Shown here in pieces: positions 18,956-28,490 of a DNA stretch of 64,000 nt. A model generated the notes under the pieces. That model ran no database searches, had not been told where the DNA came from, and worked only from the letters and a program-made list of their open reading frames with translations. The translations under genes and the position numbers were made by a program. Numbering within the stretch: the first letter of the stretch is position 1; each line of letters opens with the position of its first letter. This DNA is from Acidobacteriota bacterium. GTDB lineage: Bacteria; Acidobacteriota; Blastocatellia; Chloracidobacteriales; JADJPF01. The stretch is taken from NCBI GenBank assembly GCA_016213785.1, contig JACQZQ010000008.1, positions 124,001-188,000 on the forward strand. Reading direction: 5' to 3'.

Positions 18956-19153
18956 ATGACTAAACGTAGTAATTTTGATTTTCTTTTAATGCAACCTAGG
19001 AGTGTTGAAGCTGAACGTCAAGCCGCTCGCCGTGAAGCTTTTCAACAAATGGCACAAACTCTACAAAATAAACATTTAAGTAGTTCTAATCAAGTTACAG
19101 AATCCAGCACAACTACCAAAAACGACCTTAAAAATAAAACTACTGTGTGCTGA
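18956..19153 (+). CDS. small hypothetical protein
   Basis: 65 residues with a very good SD (AGGAGA, 6 bases before the ATG), which makes translation likely. Residues 15-45 form a charged amphipathic helix (AERQAARREAFQQMAQTLQ); the tail is Ser/Thr/Lys-rich and ends in Cys. There is no membrane segment. Family and function are unknown. It stands alone upstream of the histidine kinase gene. Confidence 0.6.
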   Translation: MTKRSNFDFLLMQPRSVEAERQAARREAFQQMAQTLQNKHLSSSNQVTESSTTTKNDLKNKTTVC

Positions 19154-19256
19154 TATTAAATTTATAGTTTTCATTTTCTTTGCTAATGACTATGATTATC
19201 TAAAATATTGTTTTAACAAATTTTAATTGGTTAAATATTAGTCTAAAGCAAAATAA

Positions 19257-20861
19257 ATGAAATCCTTATCTTCACTAAAAAATAGATTTTTTTCTTTCTC
19301 TCTTGGGCAAAACCAAGAAAATTCTTTTCTAGAAAAAGCCTTAGATAAACTTCAACTAGGAATTACAATTACTGATATGTTAGGTAAGATAGTTTATTGT
19401 AATTTAGCTGAAGCTCAAATGCATGGTTATAGGGTAGAAGAACTAATAGGGCAAAATGTAAAGATTTTTTCTCCTAAAGAACTTTGGAATCCAGACACTT
19501 TTTCGCATATCTTAAAACAAAAAAGCTGGCAAAGAGAAAGCGTTAATATTAGAAAAGATGGTTCTGTTTTTCCTGTCCACCTAATGTCAGACCTCTTATT
19601 AGACAGGGAAGATAACCCGATAGGCATAATAACAAGCGCTGAAGATATTACTAAGGAAAAACAAATAAACACGATAGAATACCTAGTACAAATCTCTGAA
19701 GCTCGTGCTAGAGAAGCAGAACTTGCTAACCAAGAGTTAGCCCAAGAGGTTGTAGGACGTAAAAAAGCAGAAGCAGAGTTACAAGAAACCTATCAAACCC
19801 TTCAAGCCTTGATTTTATCATCACCCTTAGCCATAATTATGTTAAATCCTGATGAGACTGTAAAGATTTGGAACCCTGCCGCTGAGCGTATTTTTGGCTG
19901 GACAAAAAAAGAAGTGCTAGGTCAAAAACTACCTATTTTTCTTAATAAAACACAAGAAGATATTGAAACTAAAGAAGAATGGGATAAAGGTTTTGCTAGT
20001 CCTAAAACACTACAGCAAATTCGACTAGATGATACTATGGAAACTAGACGTAAACGCAAAGATGGTTCTTCAGTAGATGTAAGTATTTCCACAGCACCGC
20101 TTTTTGATTCTGATGGTTATCTAAATGGGACAATGGCTATAATTGCTGATATTACAGAACATAAACATGCTGAAAAACAATTGCGTGATTCAGAAAAACT
20201 CTTAAGAGCGCTTTCTATGCGTCTTCAATCATTACAGGAAGAGGAAAGAGCTAAAATTGCTCGTGAAGTTCATGATGAATTTGGGCAAGCATTAACAGCC
20301 CTTAAAATAGATCTTTCTTGGCTAAATCAAAAATTATCCAGTGAGCAAGTACAATTGCGTAATAAAATAGAAAGGATGTCTCAACTTATTGATACTACGA
20401 TTCAAACAGTAAGACGTATTTCTACACAACTTAGACCTACAATTTTAGATGATCTTGGGCTTGTTGCTGCTCTAGAGTGGGCTGTAAGAGAGTTTCAATC
20501 TCGTACAGAAATAGAATGTAATTTAGTTATAGAGCCAGAAAATATTAATGTAGAACCTGGTTGTGCTACGACGGTATTTAGAGTCTTACAAGAAGCTTTA
20601 ACCAATGTAGCGCGCCATGCTAATGCAATGAAAGTAGATGTATCTTTAAGGTTTGCTCAAGGTGAACTTTCTTTAGATATAAGCGATAATGGAAGAGGGA
20701 TTACAGAACTAGAAATTAATAACTCTTCTTCTTTAGGTTTAATAGGTATTAAAGAACGTGTTATTGCCTGGGGTGGAAAAGTAAATATTCAAGGTAGGGT
20801 AGGCGAAGGGACAACAATTAATATAAAAATTCCAGTACTTGTAGTGGATAAAAATAGCTAG
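19257..20861 (+). CDS. PAS-containing NarL-type sensor histidine kinase
   Basis: 534 residues with no membrane segment, so cytoplasmic. PAS1 spans about 22-130 and PAS2 about 178-300 (IWNPAAERIFGWTKKEVLG), with a coiled-coil linker between them. The HisKA_3 dimerisation region carries the phospho-accepting His339 in AREVHDEFGQ, and a HATPase_c domain follows (about 430-530, N box EALTNVARHA, G box DNGRGI). It should autophosphorylate and hand the phosphate to the NarL-type regulator encoded 16 bases downstream. The PAS ligand is unknown; no haem or flavin motif is obvious. Confidence 0.93.
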   Translation: MKSLSSLKNRFFSFSLGQNQENSFLEKALDKLQLGITITDMLGKIVYCNLAEAQMHGYRVEELIGQNVKIFSPKELWNPDTFSHILKQKSWQRESVNIRKDGSVFPVHLMSDLLLDREDNPIGIITSAEDITKEKQINTIEYLVQISEARAREAELANQELAQEVVGRKKAEAELQETYQTLQALILSSPLAIIMLNPDETVKIWNPAAERIFGWTKKEVLGQKLPIFLNKTQEDIETKEEWDKGFASPKTLQQIRLDDTMETRRKRKDGSSVDVSISTAPLFDSDGYLNGTMAIIADITEHKHAEKQLRDSEKLLRALSMRLQSLQEEERAKIAREVHDEFGQALTALKIDLSWLNQKLSSEQVQLRNKIERMSQLIDTTIQTVRRISTQLRPTILDDLGLVAALEWAVREFQSRTEIECNLVIEPENINVEPGCATTVFRVLQEALTNVARHANAMKVDVSLRFAQGELSLDISDNGRGITELEINNSSSLGLIGIKERVIAWGGKVNIQGRVGEGTTINIKIPVLVVDKNS

Positions 20862-20877
20862 AAATAGATAAATCTTT

Positions 20878-21522
20878 ATGCGACATAATATAATTAAGAT
20901 TTTAGTTGTTGATGATCATTCAATTGTTAGGGAAGGACTAAAACAAATCTTAGCAGATAATACTGAAATGATTGTAGCCGGTGAGGCTAGCACTGCACAA
21001 GAAGCGCTACAAAAAGTCCGTGCAGGTAATTTTGATATGGTAATAATGGATATTTCACTTCCAGATAGAAATGGTTTGGAAGTTTTAGAACAAATTAAAT
21101 CTTTTTTACCTAAACTCCCAATACTTATCTTAAGTATGCATGCGGAAGAACAATATGCAACACGAGCTTTTAAGGCAGGTGCATCAGGCTATCTTACTAA
21201 GGAAAGTGCTTCTGAGCAGTTAATTTTAGCAATACAAAAAGTTGCTCAAGGTGGTAAATATGTATCTCCTAGTCTGGCAGAAAAACTAGTGTTTGAACTA
21301 GTAAAAGATTCTCAAAAACCTTTGCATGAGGTACTTTCAGACCGTGAATTACAAGTCCTTTGCTTGTTTGCTTCAGGGAAAACCTTAACAGAGGTTTCTC
21401 AAATTCTTTGCCTTAGTGTAAAAACTATTAGCACTCATCGGGCAAGAATTTTAGAAAAGATGGGTATGCGTAATAATGCAGAACTTATACGCTATGCAAT
21501 ACAAAATAAACTAGTGATTTAA
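20878..21522 (+). CDS. NarL/FixJ-family response regulator
   Basis: 214 residues. The receiver domain (1-120) has the acidic pair DD12-13, phospho-acceptor Asp58 in MDISLPDRNG and the lysine in LTKES. The LuxR-type helix-turn-helix (about 145-210) contains LSDRELQVLCLFASGKT and the recognition helix VKTISTHRARILEKM. It is the expected partner of the histidine kinase immediately upstream. No SD is evident, so translational coupling is likely. Confidence 0.95.
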   Translation: MRHNIIKILVVDDHSIVREGLKQILADNTEMIVAGEASTAQEALQKVRAGNFDMVIMDISLPDRNGLEVLEQIKSFLPKLPILILSMHAEEQYATRAFKAGASGYLTKESASEQLILAIQKVAQGGKYVSPSLAEKLVFELVKDSQKPLHEVLSDRELQVLCLFASGKTLTEVSQILCLSVKTISTHRARILEKMGMRNNAELIRYAIQNKLVI

Positions 21523-21552
21523 CTAGTGAAAAACTTCTTTGGTTCCTACAAG

Positions 21553-21575
21553 TTTGTCAGAATTTTTCTGACAAA
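21553..21575 (+). terminator. hairpin after the response regulator gene
   Basis: TTTGTCAGAA/TTCTGACAAA, a 10-bp stem with a 3-nt loop, 30 bases past the stop. The T tract is short. Confidence 0.6.
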
Positions 21576-21628
21576 AATTTCAGATATCAACCTACATTAA
21601 AAGCAGTTTCCTTCTGATTGTTGAAAAA

Positions 21629-21658
21629 TTAACAAAGTTTTAATCTCTCTACTATAAA
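21629..21658 (+). promoter_or_regulatory. candidate sigma-70 promoter of the CheY-like gene
   Basis: TTAACA (21629-21634), 18-base spacer, TATAAA (21653-21658). Predicted transcription begins near 21665, at the left arm of the inverted repeat described next. Confidence 0.55.
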
Positions 21659-21659
21659 A

Positions 21660-21731
21660 CTACAAGGATGAGAATTTTTATAAGCCCGTAGGATTAAAAC
21701 ACCTTTCACATTTAACATTCTCATCTTGTAG
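21660..21731 (+). promoter_or_regulatory. long inverted repeat in the 5' leader
   Basis: Left arm of 16 bases (21660-21675) and right arm of 15 bases (21717-21731), CTACAAGGATGAGAAT against ATTCTCATCTTGTAG, pair fully except for one bulge across a 41-base loop. Between the promoter at 21629 and the start at 21815 it would form a structured leader. Confidence 0.55.
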
Positions 21732-21814
21732 ACTCATAATCTTGTGCAAGTTAATGTGTAAGCTAAATAGCTGAAAAATTTAATATTAAAGTTAGTAGAG
21801 TTTAGGAGTTGATT

Positions 21815-22258
21815 ATGGCAATAATATTAGTAGTTGATGATGAAGTTTATATGCGAAGTTTTTTAACAGATTTAATCTCTGAAAAATACAATGTTTTATG
21901 TGCAAGTAATGGGCAAGAGGCTTTATTAATTGCGCAATCAATTTATCCTGATTTAATTATTACTGATTTAGAAATGCCAATAATGTCAGGTTTAGAAATG
22001 GTAAAAATTTTACGTTATCTTCCTAGACAAGAAAAAGTCCCAGTTATTGCTCTTTCAGCAGATTTTAATATAAGAATAAAGCGAGAAATAATGTTAAATG
22101 CAGGGGCAAATTTTTGTTTACCTAAACCCATTAATATAGGGCTTTTACACCGTAAAATAGCACAGTTGTTAAATACTAAAGAAATAGTTCCCTTATCATT
22201 AGGGTTAGGTGAAATTTATAGGAAAGAAAACTTTTTAGAAAAGACAAAAACTTTTTGA
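21815..22258 (+). CDS. CheY-like single-domain response regulator
   Basis: 147 residues. A receiver domain fills residues 1-122 (DD8-9, phospho-acceptor Asp51 in ITDLEMP, Lys in CLPKP). A short basic tail follows and there is no output domain. It acts by protein contact or phosphotransfer. The in-frame TTG at 21809 is rejected: the SD AGGAG (21804-21808) abuts it but sits 6 bases before the ATG at 21815. A long structured leader precedes the gene. Which kinase drives it is unknown; the PAS histidine kinase upstream is the nearest. Confidence 0.92.
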   Translation: MAIILVVDDEVYMRSFLTDLISEKYNVLCASNGQEALLIAQSIYPDLIITDLEMPIMSGLEMVKILRYLPRQEKVPVIALSADFNIRIKREIMLNAGANFCLPKPINIGLLHRKIAQLLNTKEIVPLSLGLGEIYRKENFLEKTKTF

Positions 22259-22317
22259 AAATCTATTCAAAAACTTAAGAAAAACCCTTAATAAAAACAA
22301 TAACAATCCTCACCATT

Positions 22318-24639
22318 TTAATCAAAAAAACGTCTAAAATAATCTTGTTGAGCTAATATACGAAAAGAGTAGTTTTTATCTGTAGTAAAAAAGTCTACAT
22401 CTTTACCTACTATTAAACTTTCTTCCACTAAATCTAGCCCACAATCATAAGCAGCAATACCAGCAGAAATCTTGCCACCGAAATAATCTATATTTTTACG
22501 TAATATTGAGACTCCAAAATCAATATTTGAAGCAGGGTCTAACCCATCTTGATTAGCTCTTAGCCATTGTTTATAACGACGATCATCTATTTGCATCAAA
22601 CCATGACCATGACCATTTTTACCAATAATATTTTTACCTGCACTCTCACACCAAATTAGAGAAGCAATCAAGGAAGCATCAATTTTATATTTATCTGCTG
22701 CATTATAAATATGATCTGCCCACTCATCAAAAGGCTCAGGTAAATTAAACTTTCTTTTAGATTGTGGTCGGTCATCTTCAATCTCAAATTCCATTTCCTT
22801 ATTAACAAAAATACCAAACCCTGGAATAAAAGGCTCTGTGTGTTTAATTTCTGGTTTAACATTAGCTGAATTAACACCACGTTCATGAGGAGTAGTTTTA
22901 AGATCTTTATCTACCTTAGTAGATATCGCATTAGCATTTAACTGGCTATTAGTTAACGCTGTTTTTGTTAGTTCTGATTGATTAGGCAATGAGGAAATCC
23001 CCCCTAAATTTGCTTTTGTTTGCTCAAGGGGTAGTTGAGAAAGATTTTTACCTAATGGGTTTTCTACTGTGTTTAATGTTTGGGCTGCTGTTAAATTATT
23101 AGCAGGTAAATTTCCTAGTTCTTGTGCATTAGGAATTCGAACTCTTTGACCTGCAAAAAGTAGAGGATCTTTTAATAATTGAGGATTAGCCTTTAGTAGA
23201 TCAAAAACCTCTATTCCAAGTTCCTTAGCCACTTGCTCTAGGCTTTGCCCAACAGGAATTGATAGGGTTTTAGTATTTGTTGTTGCTATTAACTCTGATA
23301 CATTTGTTGTATTAGTGCTACTAACCGTAGTAGATTGTCTTAGTAAAGCTGTTTTATCTAGTAAACTAGAATTAGCTAAATTGTTAATATCATCCAGAGC
23401 AGAGTTAATTAAGTCAAGTTGGCTAGCTAATAAGTTACCTGACTCTAATTTTAATGTTTGGAGAAAACTATTTTGTCCATTTATTGGGGCGTTAAGATTT
23501 TCATTATCTAAGGCTAGATCTTCTATATCTTGATTTGCAAGCTGTATTAATGGAATGGTTTGGGCTAAGTCTTTATTTGAGAAACGGCTAATTATGTTTT
23601 CTGCTACGGTTTCTATTTCTGTTAAAGGTTGTTGAATGTCAAGGTTTTCATTTAAAGAAATATTATCAGGTAGATTATTAAGCTCATTATTATTAGGAAT
23701 ATCAATTATAACGTCTTTTCCTTTACCTCTTCCTGTTCGCGCATTATCTGGAGGTAATGTTTTATCTTTTATATCAACATCGCTTTCAATTGGAAAGTCA
23801 TCTGTTCTATCAGATTGTACTTCTATTGATTGAGTAATTTCTATTTCTAAAGTATTTTCAACTTCTTCAGATGCTTCAACCGTTGAAGGCGAACTATTAG
23901 GAAGTTGATCAACAGATTTTCCACGATTAGGTCTATCAGGCGCTTTATCAGGCTTATTTTCAGCCTTAAAATCTTCCTTAAAGCTATCTTTTTGATTAAA
24001 TAAGTTTTCAGATTTAACAGCTTGCGCAACCGCTTGATTAACTGATGTAGAAAGCTCTTTAGGGATAGGAAAAGAGCCTGATTTTACTTTATTACCTTTG
24101 TTATTAGGCAAAGACAGATCATTTGCGTTGGGTCGATTAATAGGCGCTTGAAAAAACCTATTGTTATTTGATGTATCATTTCCAAGCCTATTGTTTATAG
24201 AATTTTGGAATTGGCTCTTTAAGAAGTCAGAATTTACCGAAGAATTTACTGAAGAATTTACCGAAGAATTTTGAGTAGGTCGATTTGTATTATTTGGGCT
24301 AGAGTTTGAATTTACTTGAGAGGAATTATTAGCAGGAAGTTTAGTAAATTCACCTGAAAGCTTTTTTTGTAGTCCTGGTGGTAATTTAAGTAACTCACCA
24401 CCTAAAAGATCATCTAGGGGTTTTAGACTACTTAGAGAATCGCGATTTATAGGTTTATCGTTATTATCGCTAGCTGATGAACTGTTAAATTTACCTTTAC
24501 CTGATTCTTTGCTAGGGAGTTGTTTTACTTCCAACCCAATAGGGTTTTCTGCTGCTTTTTCACCCTTTTTATCATTAGTTTCAAGTAGTTCATTATCAAT
24601 GTTGGTGAAATTATTAAATTTTGGCCCATCTATTTTCAT
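22318..24639 (-). CDS. LysM / SLT lytic transglycosylase with long disordered N-terminus
   Basis: About 773 residues. Residues 1-450 are Asn/Ser/Pro/Lys-rich and low complexity, with an SSVN repeat. A LysM peptidoglycan-binding domain lies at about 456-502 and a lytic transglycosylase (SLT) domain at about 635-750, with the likely catalytic Glu in WCESAGKN and the HGLMQIDD block. It should cleave peptidoglycan glycan strands. No signal peptide or membrane helix is visible at the N-terminus, which is unusual for such an enzyme. The start is ATG 24639 rather than GTG 24648, because the SD TAGGTG overlaps the GTG. It lies downstream of two kinase genes on the same strand. Confidence 0.85.
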   Translation of the reverse strand: MKIDGPKFNNFTNIDNELLETNDKKGEKAAENPIGLEVKQLPSKESGKGKFNSSSASDNNDKPINRDSLSSLKPLDDLLGGELLKLPPGLQKKLSGEFTKLPANNSSQVNSNSSPNNTNRPTQNSSVNSSVNSSVNSDFLKSQFQNSINNRLGNDTSNNNRFFQAPINRPNANDLSLPNNKGNKVKSGSFPIPKELSTSVNQAVAQAVKSENLFNQKDSFKEDFKAENKPDKAPDRPNRGKSVDQLPNSSPSTVEASEEVENTLEIEITQSIEVQSDRTDDFPIESDVDIKDKTLPPDNARTGRGKGKDVIIDIPNNNELNNLPDNISLNENLDIQQPLTEIETVAENIISRFSNKDLAQTIPLIQLANQDIEDLALDNENLNAPINGQNSFLQTLKLESGNLLASQLDLINSALDDINNLANSSLLDKTALLRQSTTVSSTNTTNVSELIATTNTKTLSIPVGQSLEQVAKELGIEVFDLLKANPQLLKDPLLFAGQRVRIPNAQELGNLPANNLTAAQTLNTVENPLGKNLSQLPLEQTKANLGGISSLPNQSELTKTALTNSQLNANAISTKVDKDLKTTPHERGVNSANVKPEIKHTEPFIPGFGIFVNKEMEFEIEDDRPQSKRKFNLPEPFDEWADHIYNAADKYKIDASLIASLIWCESAGKNIIGKNGHGHGLMQIDDRRYKQWLRANQDGLDPASNIDFGVSILRKNIDYFGGKISAGIAAYDCGLDLVEESLIVGKDVDFFTTDKNYSFRILAQQDYFRRFFD
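24231..24273. repeat. 12-bp tandem repeat (SSVN codons)
   Basis: About 3.5 units of a 12-base repeat inside the transglycosylase gene encode NSSVNSSVNSSVNS. Copy changes would keep the frame. Confidence 0.7.
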
Positions 24640-24897
24640 ATTAAACACCTAAATTTTTATAGCTAAATTTGTTAAAAGTAAGTTGAAGATATATAAGTTA
24701 AAAGAATATTTGTAAGTAATTATCGGCATTGTAAAGAAAAAGTTACCTTAGATTTCTAGTTAGGGCTTTAAGAAGTTGTTAGTTTTATGTATTTAACATG
24801 AGTAAAACTCCGTAGGTGCTGGAGAAGGCTGCTTATTAAGCTAAAATATTTTGGGGTTGTATTAAAAATATAGTAATTTAACGTAAAGTAATTTTAG

Positions 24898-26058
24898 CTA
24901 AAGAATGCGCTTAATAATAAAGATTAGAAAACATATTAGGAGCAATAGTAGGAAAGCGATACTTCTTTTAACATAAGGAGATGTTGAAGAAATGATTATT
25001 TCGTTATTTTGTGTTTTTTTCCTAGGTTCATAGTTTGTAGCTTTAGAAGGTTGATTTTCAGATGGCTTGGTGGGTGTATTAGTTTGGTTTAATATACTGT
25101 ATCTTTGAATACCTATTGCTTTTTCCAATTCTTCAGCAAATTCTTTTGCTGAATTAAACCGTAAATCAGGTTCTTTGTTTAAGGTTCGCTCTACTACAAG
25201 CTCAACTTGTTTTGGGATGTCATCAACAAAAGAATTAAATTTAGGCGGCTCTGACATTAAGTGATGCATAGCCATTTCAGCGGCAGTCAAAGCATCATAT
25301 GGGTGATGGCCTGTAAGCATCTGGAAAACCACAATCCCAAGACTATATATATCTGAACGAAAATCAATAGTGGTACAACGACATTGTTCTGGAGACATAT
25401 AAGCAACAGTGCCTTGAATAGTACCAGGAGATGTTCTTAGGCTACTAATACCACCACTACTAGATCCACTATCTTCTCCAGTGGCTACTGCCTTAGCAAT
25501 ACCAAAATCTATTACTTTTATCATTTGTTTATTTTCAGTATTTTTTTGAATTAATATATTGGTTGGTTTTATATCACGGTGAATAATTTTCTGTTTGTGA
25601 GCATTTTCTAGAACCAAACAAACCTGATAAATAATATTAGCTGTTTCTTCTAAGTTTATTCTCCCTTTTTGTTCTATTAAATCTGCAAGTGTATAACCTT
25701 CAATATATTCCATCACATAGTAAACCTGTTTATTTGTATAGCCAAAATCAATTATTTTGATTGCGTTAGGATGGTTAATTTTGGAAGTGATCTTAATTTC
25801 ACGAAGAAAACGTGCAACAAACTCTTTATCTGAGGCTAAATTAGGGTGAAGTAGTTTAAGAGCAACGTCTTCATTATGGTGAGCCAAAAAGACTACCCCC
25901 ATACCTCCCACCCCTAAAAACTTTTTTATTAAATACTTACCATCTATTGTTTGATCAATATACTCACGAATATCATAGTCAATCAATGGTGAACTATCTG
26001 TGGAACAACAAATAGAGGTATATGAAAATGTTTGATTGCATTGAGGACAATATTTCAT
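24898..26058 (-). CDS. tail-anchored Ser/Thr protein kinase with N-terminal Cys cluster
   Basis: 386 residues. An N-terminal zinc-ribbon-like Cys cluster (C4, C7, C17, C18) is followed by a kinase domain at about 41-310: GVGGMGVV (49-56), ALK lysine 68, HRD with Asp162, DFG (184-186) and GTVAYMSPE (216-224). A polar linker and a C-terminal membrane helix (about 364-383) follow, with almost nothing beyond the membrane. It is catalytically complete. It starts 34 bases after the stop of the larger kinase gene, so the two are probably co-transcribed and may form a relay or heteromer. Confidence 0.9.
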   Translation of the reverse strand: MKYCPQCNQTFSYTSICCSTDSSPLIDYDIREYIDQTIDGKYLIKKFLGVGGMGVVFLAHHNEDVALKLLHPNLASDKEFVARFLREIKITSKINHPNAIKIIDFGYTNKQVYYVMEYIEGYTLADLIEQKGRINLEETANIIYQVCLVLENAHKQKIIHRDIKPTNILIQKNTENKQMIKVIDFGIAKAVATGEDSGSSSGGISSLRTSPGTIQGTVAYMSPEQCRCTTIDFRSDIYSLGIVVFQMLTGHHPYDALTAAEMAMHHLMSEPPKFNSFVDDIPKQVELVVERTLNKEPDLRFNSAKEFAEELEKAIGIQRYSILNQTNTPTKPSENQPSKATNYEPRKKTQNNEIIISSTSPYVKRSIAFLLLLLICFLIFIIKRIL

Positions 26059-26092
26059 GAAAATCTATTTTCTTAAAACTAACTTCAATATT

Positions 26093-28456
26093 TTATTCTA
26101 GAGAACTTACTACAGTTTCAACCAGTAAGGATCTTGTTGCAGGAGCAAAATCTAAAATAGATGTGTTAGGCAAAGGGCTATAAACACAGCTTTCTTCATT
26201 TAGATCCCATAAACAGGCAGTTGTAGCGGTAAGTAAATGGCCGTTTTTATCATAGTGTAGTATGCCAGTTTTAGATAAGTCTGCAATGTTATAGTCTTTT
26301 ATTTTTTCTCCAGAAATAGGATCAATTTCTATAATATAGGATGGAGAAAGCCCCAACGCAACTTTGTTCCCACCTGTCATAATTGCTACTGCACCTTTAT
26401 TTTGTACTTGCCATTGATGTTTAAGCACAGCAGTTTTTGTTATTTCCCACTGATCAATACGGCCTTTAGGCTCTTTTTCGGAAACTAGGAGTTGTAGAAC
26501 TATATTTGTAGCACTTTTTGTGGTGGCTATATTTAAAGACTCTATATCTCCATATTGGTTAAAAATGTCAGAAATCTTTTGACCATCACTTATACGCCAA
26601 AGTGAGATTAAAGAATTTCTTTTTTCCAATGGATAAGTTACTGAAATGCCTACTCTAATCTGAGGCCGACGTACTGAAGCAACAAGTAGCGTATCATCAG
26701 ATATAAATCTTACATAGTTATTATTTTCTAAAGTGGTTAATTTATTAATGTGTGTGCCTGTAAGAGTATTGATAATATAAATTTCATTAAGACCAGAAAC
26801 AGCAATAAGTTTACTATTTTCTGAAAACTGAAGATCATAAATTGGGTAGAAATTGTCTATAGAAAATTCATTAAGCTTTTTGTGTTCATCTACACTCCAA
26901 ATTTCTATCTTTTGTGAATTGTTCTTTGTTGATTTGGGTGGTTGTAGGAAGGCTACTAAATTGCCATCAGTAGAAAAATGAGCTACAAACTGTTCACTAG
27001 TTATTTTACTAGCTTTTATAGCGTTAGAAGTAGCTAGCTCAAACTCTTTAGAAGAGCTTAGCGAAACAAGTTTTAGCTTTGAATAACTTAAATAGCTTTT
27101 TTCTTTTACTTCCCCTCTATAAGAGGTTTTTAAGTTGTCCCAGTTATCTTCAATTATAGCCCAGTTGCTTACTATTGCTGATATAGCTAAAGCTAGAGAA
27201 ATTATAAAGGATACAGATAAGATCTTACGTATACTTGCTTTTTTACGTTTTTCTTCAGTTAAATGGCTTCCAAGAGCTAAAGCGAATTCTCTAGCACTAG
27301 AAGGGCGTTCACTAGGTTCTTTAGCTAAAGCTCTAAATACAGCCTCTTCAACAGACTTAGGTAAGTTAGGAACCAATTCTAGAAGAGAAGGAGGAGCATC
27401 TTTTAAGTGTTGCATCACTAATTCAAAGCTTTTGCTAGAAAATGGCCGCTTTCCAGAAAGCATTTCATAAGCTATTATTCCTAAGCTATATATATCAGAA
27501 GCTGCTGTTGCAGGTTTTGAAAGACATTGTTCAGGTGACATATAGGGAAGCGTACCTATTAAATTGCCTGTTTTAGTAAGATTATCTATAGACTCTTCAA
27601 AAGGATTTGTCTTAAAGGCAGAAAAATTTTCTGTTTTTATCGCACTTTCGACAGCTGTAATAGATTTATTTTTGTTAGATAGAATGTTTTGCGAAGCAGT
27701 CAACTCATTTATAGATTTGTCATTAGTAAGAATAGAGATTTCTTCTATTTGCGATGACTGTTTATTATTTTGGTTAATCTTTGATAAGTAAGAAGATTTA
27801 ATATCAGTATTTTTCTCTGTATTTTTTTCTATAACTTGTTGATCATTATTTGAGTCTGAATTTGATTGACGTTCGATAAGTTTAGCTAAACCAAAATCAA
27901 GTACTTTAACTAGAAAGCCTGTTGTTTGTTCTTCTAGCCAAATATTATGTGGCTTTAGATCACGATGCACAACCCCAAGCTTATGAGCAGCATCAACTGC
28001 TTGGCAGACTTGATTCATTATATCAACTGTTAATTCAAGAGAAATCGTACCTTTAGTTTTTATAAGTGTACTTAAGTTATAACCTTCAAGAAATTCCATT
28101 ACTAAATAACCGACTTCTCTATGCTCTACTTCAACAAAACCAAAGTCCATTACATCAACTACATTAGGGTGTTTAATTCTACCCGAAGCTTCTGCTTCAC
28201 GTCGAAAGCGGTTGGCAAACTCTTTGTGAGATATGTTTTGTGGCAACAAGGTTTTTAATGCAACATAGCGTTTTAAGCCAAGGTGCATAGCCTTATAGAC
28301 CATACCCATCCCGCCTTTTCCTAAACGAGCTTCAATACGGTATTTTCCAGCAAGTATAGTTGAACCAGGAATACTTTCTTCTAGTGTATTACTATCAATT
28401 GGGCACTGAGTTAAAATATCCTCATAACAACTCTTACATTTTGAACATTCTTTCAT
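26093..28456 (-). CDS. Ser/Thr protein kinase with long activation-loop insert and C-terminal beta-propeller
   Basis: 787 residues. Cys cluster at C4, C7, C10, C18 (ending CPID). Kinase domain about 39-400: GKGGMGMV (46-53), ALK lysine 68, HRD Asp166, DFG (187-189) and GTLPYMSPE (301-309). DFG and the GT..MSPE motif are about 111 residues apart instead of about 20-30. The insert is Asn/Ser/Lys-rich with many possible phosphosites. A membrane helix (about 411-432) leads to a WD40/TolB-like propeller (about 460-787) outside the membrane, a likely sensor or binding platform. It lies in a tight gene run with the TPR protein upstream and the smaller kinase downstream. Confidence 0.88.
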   Translation of the reverse strand: MKECSKCKSCYEDILTQCPIDSNTLEESIPGSTILAGKYRIEARLGKGGMGMVYKAMHLGLKRYVALKTLLPQNISHKEFANRFRREAEASGRIKHPNVVDVMDFGFVEVEHREVGYLVMEFLEGYNLSTLIKTKGTISLELTVDIMNQVCQAVDAAHKLGVVHRDLKPHNIWLEEQTTGFLVKVLDFGLAKLIERQSNSDSNNDQQVIEKNTEKNTDIKSSYLSKINQNNKQSSQIEEISILTNDKSINELTASQNILSNKNKSITAVESAIKTENFSAFKTNPFEESIDNLTKTGNLIGTLPYMSPEQCLSKPATAASDIYSLGIIAYEMLSGKRPFSSKSFELVMQHLKDAPPSLLELVPNLPKSVEEAVFRALAKEPSERPSSAREFALALGSHLTEEKRKKASIRKILSVSFIISLALAISAIVSNWAIIEDNWDNLKTSYRGEVKEKSYLSYSKLKLVSLSSSKEFELATSNAIKASKITSEQFVAHFSTDGNLVAFLQPPKSTKNNSQKIEIWSVDEHKKLNEFSIDNFYPIYDLQFSENSKLIAVSGLNEIYIINTLTGTHINKLTTLENNNYVRFISDDTLLVASVRRPQIRVGISVTYPLEKRNSLISLWRISDGQKISDIFNQYGDIESLNIATTKSATNIVLQLLVSEKEPKGRIDQWEITKTAVLKHQWQVQNKGAVAIMTGGNKVALGLSPSYIIEIDPISGEKIKDYNIADLSKTGILHYDKNGHLLTATTACLWDLNEESCVYSPLPNTSILDFAPATRSLLVETVVSSLE

Positions 28457-28490
28457 AAGTTTTTAGGTATGATAGTTATCCAAATTATAC

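Noticed and set aside
24231-24273. Regularly spaced repeat resembling a short CRISPR
   Set aside because: The units are contiguous 12-mers without spacers and lie in a coding frame.
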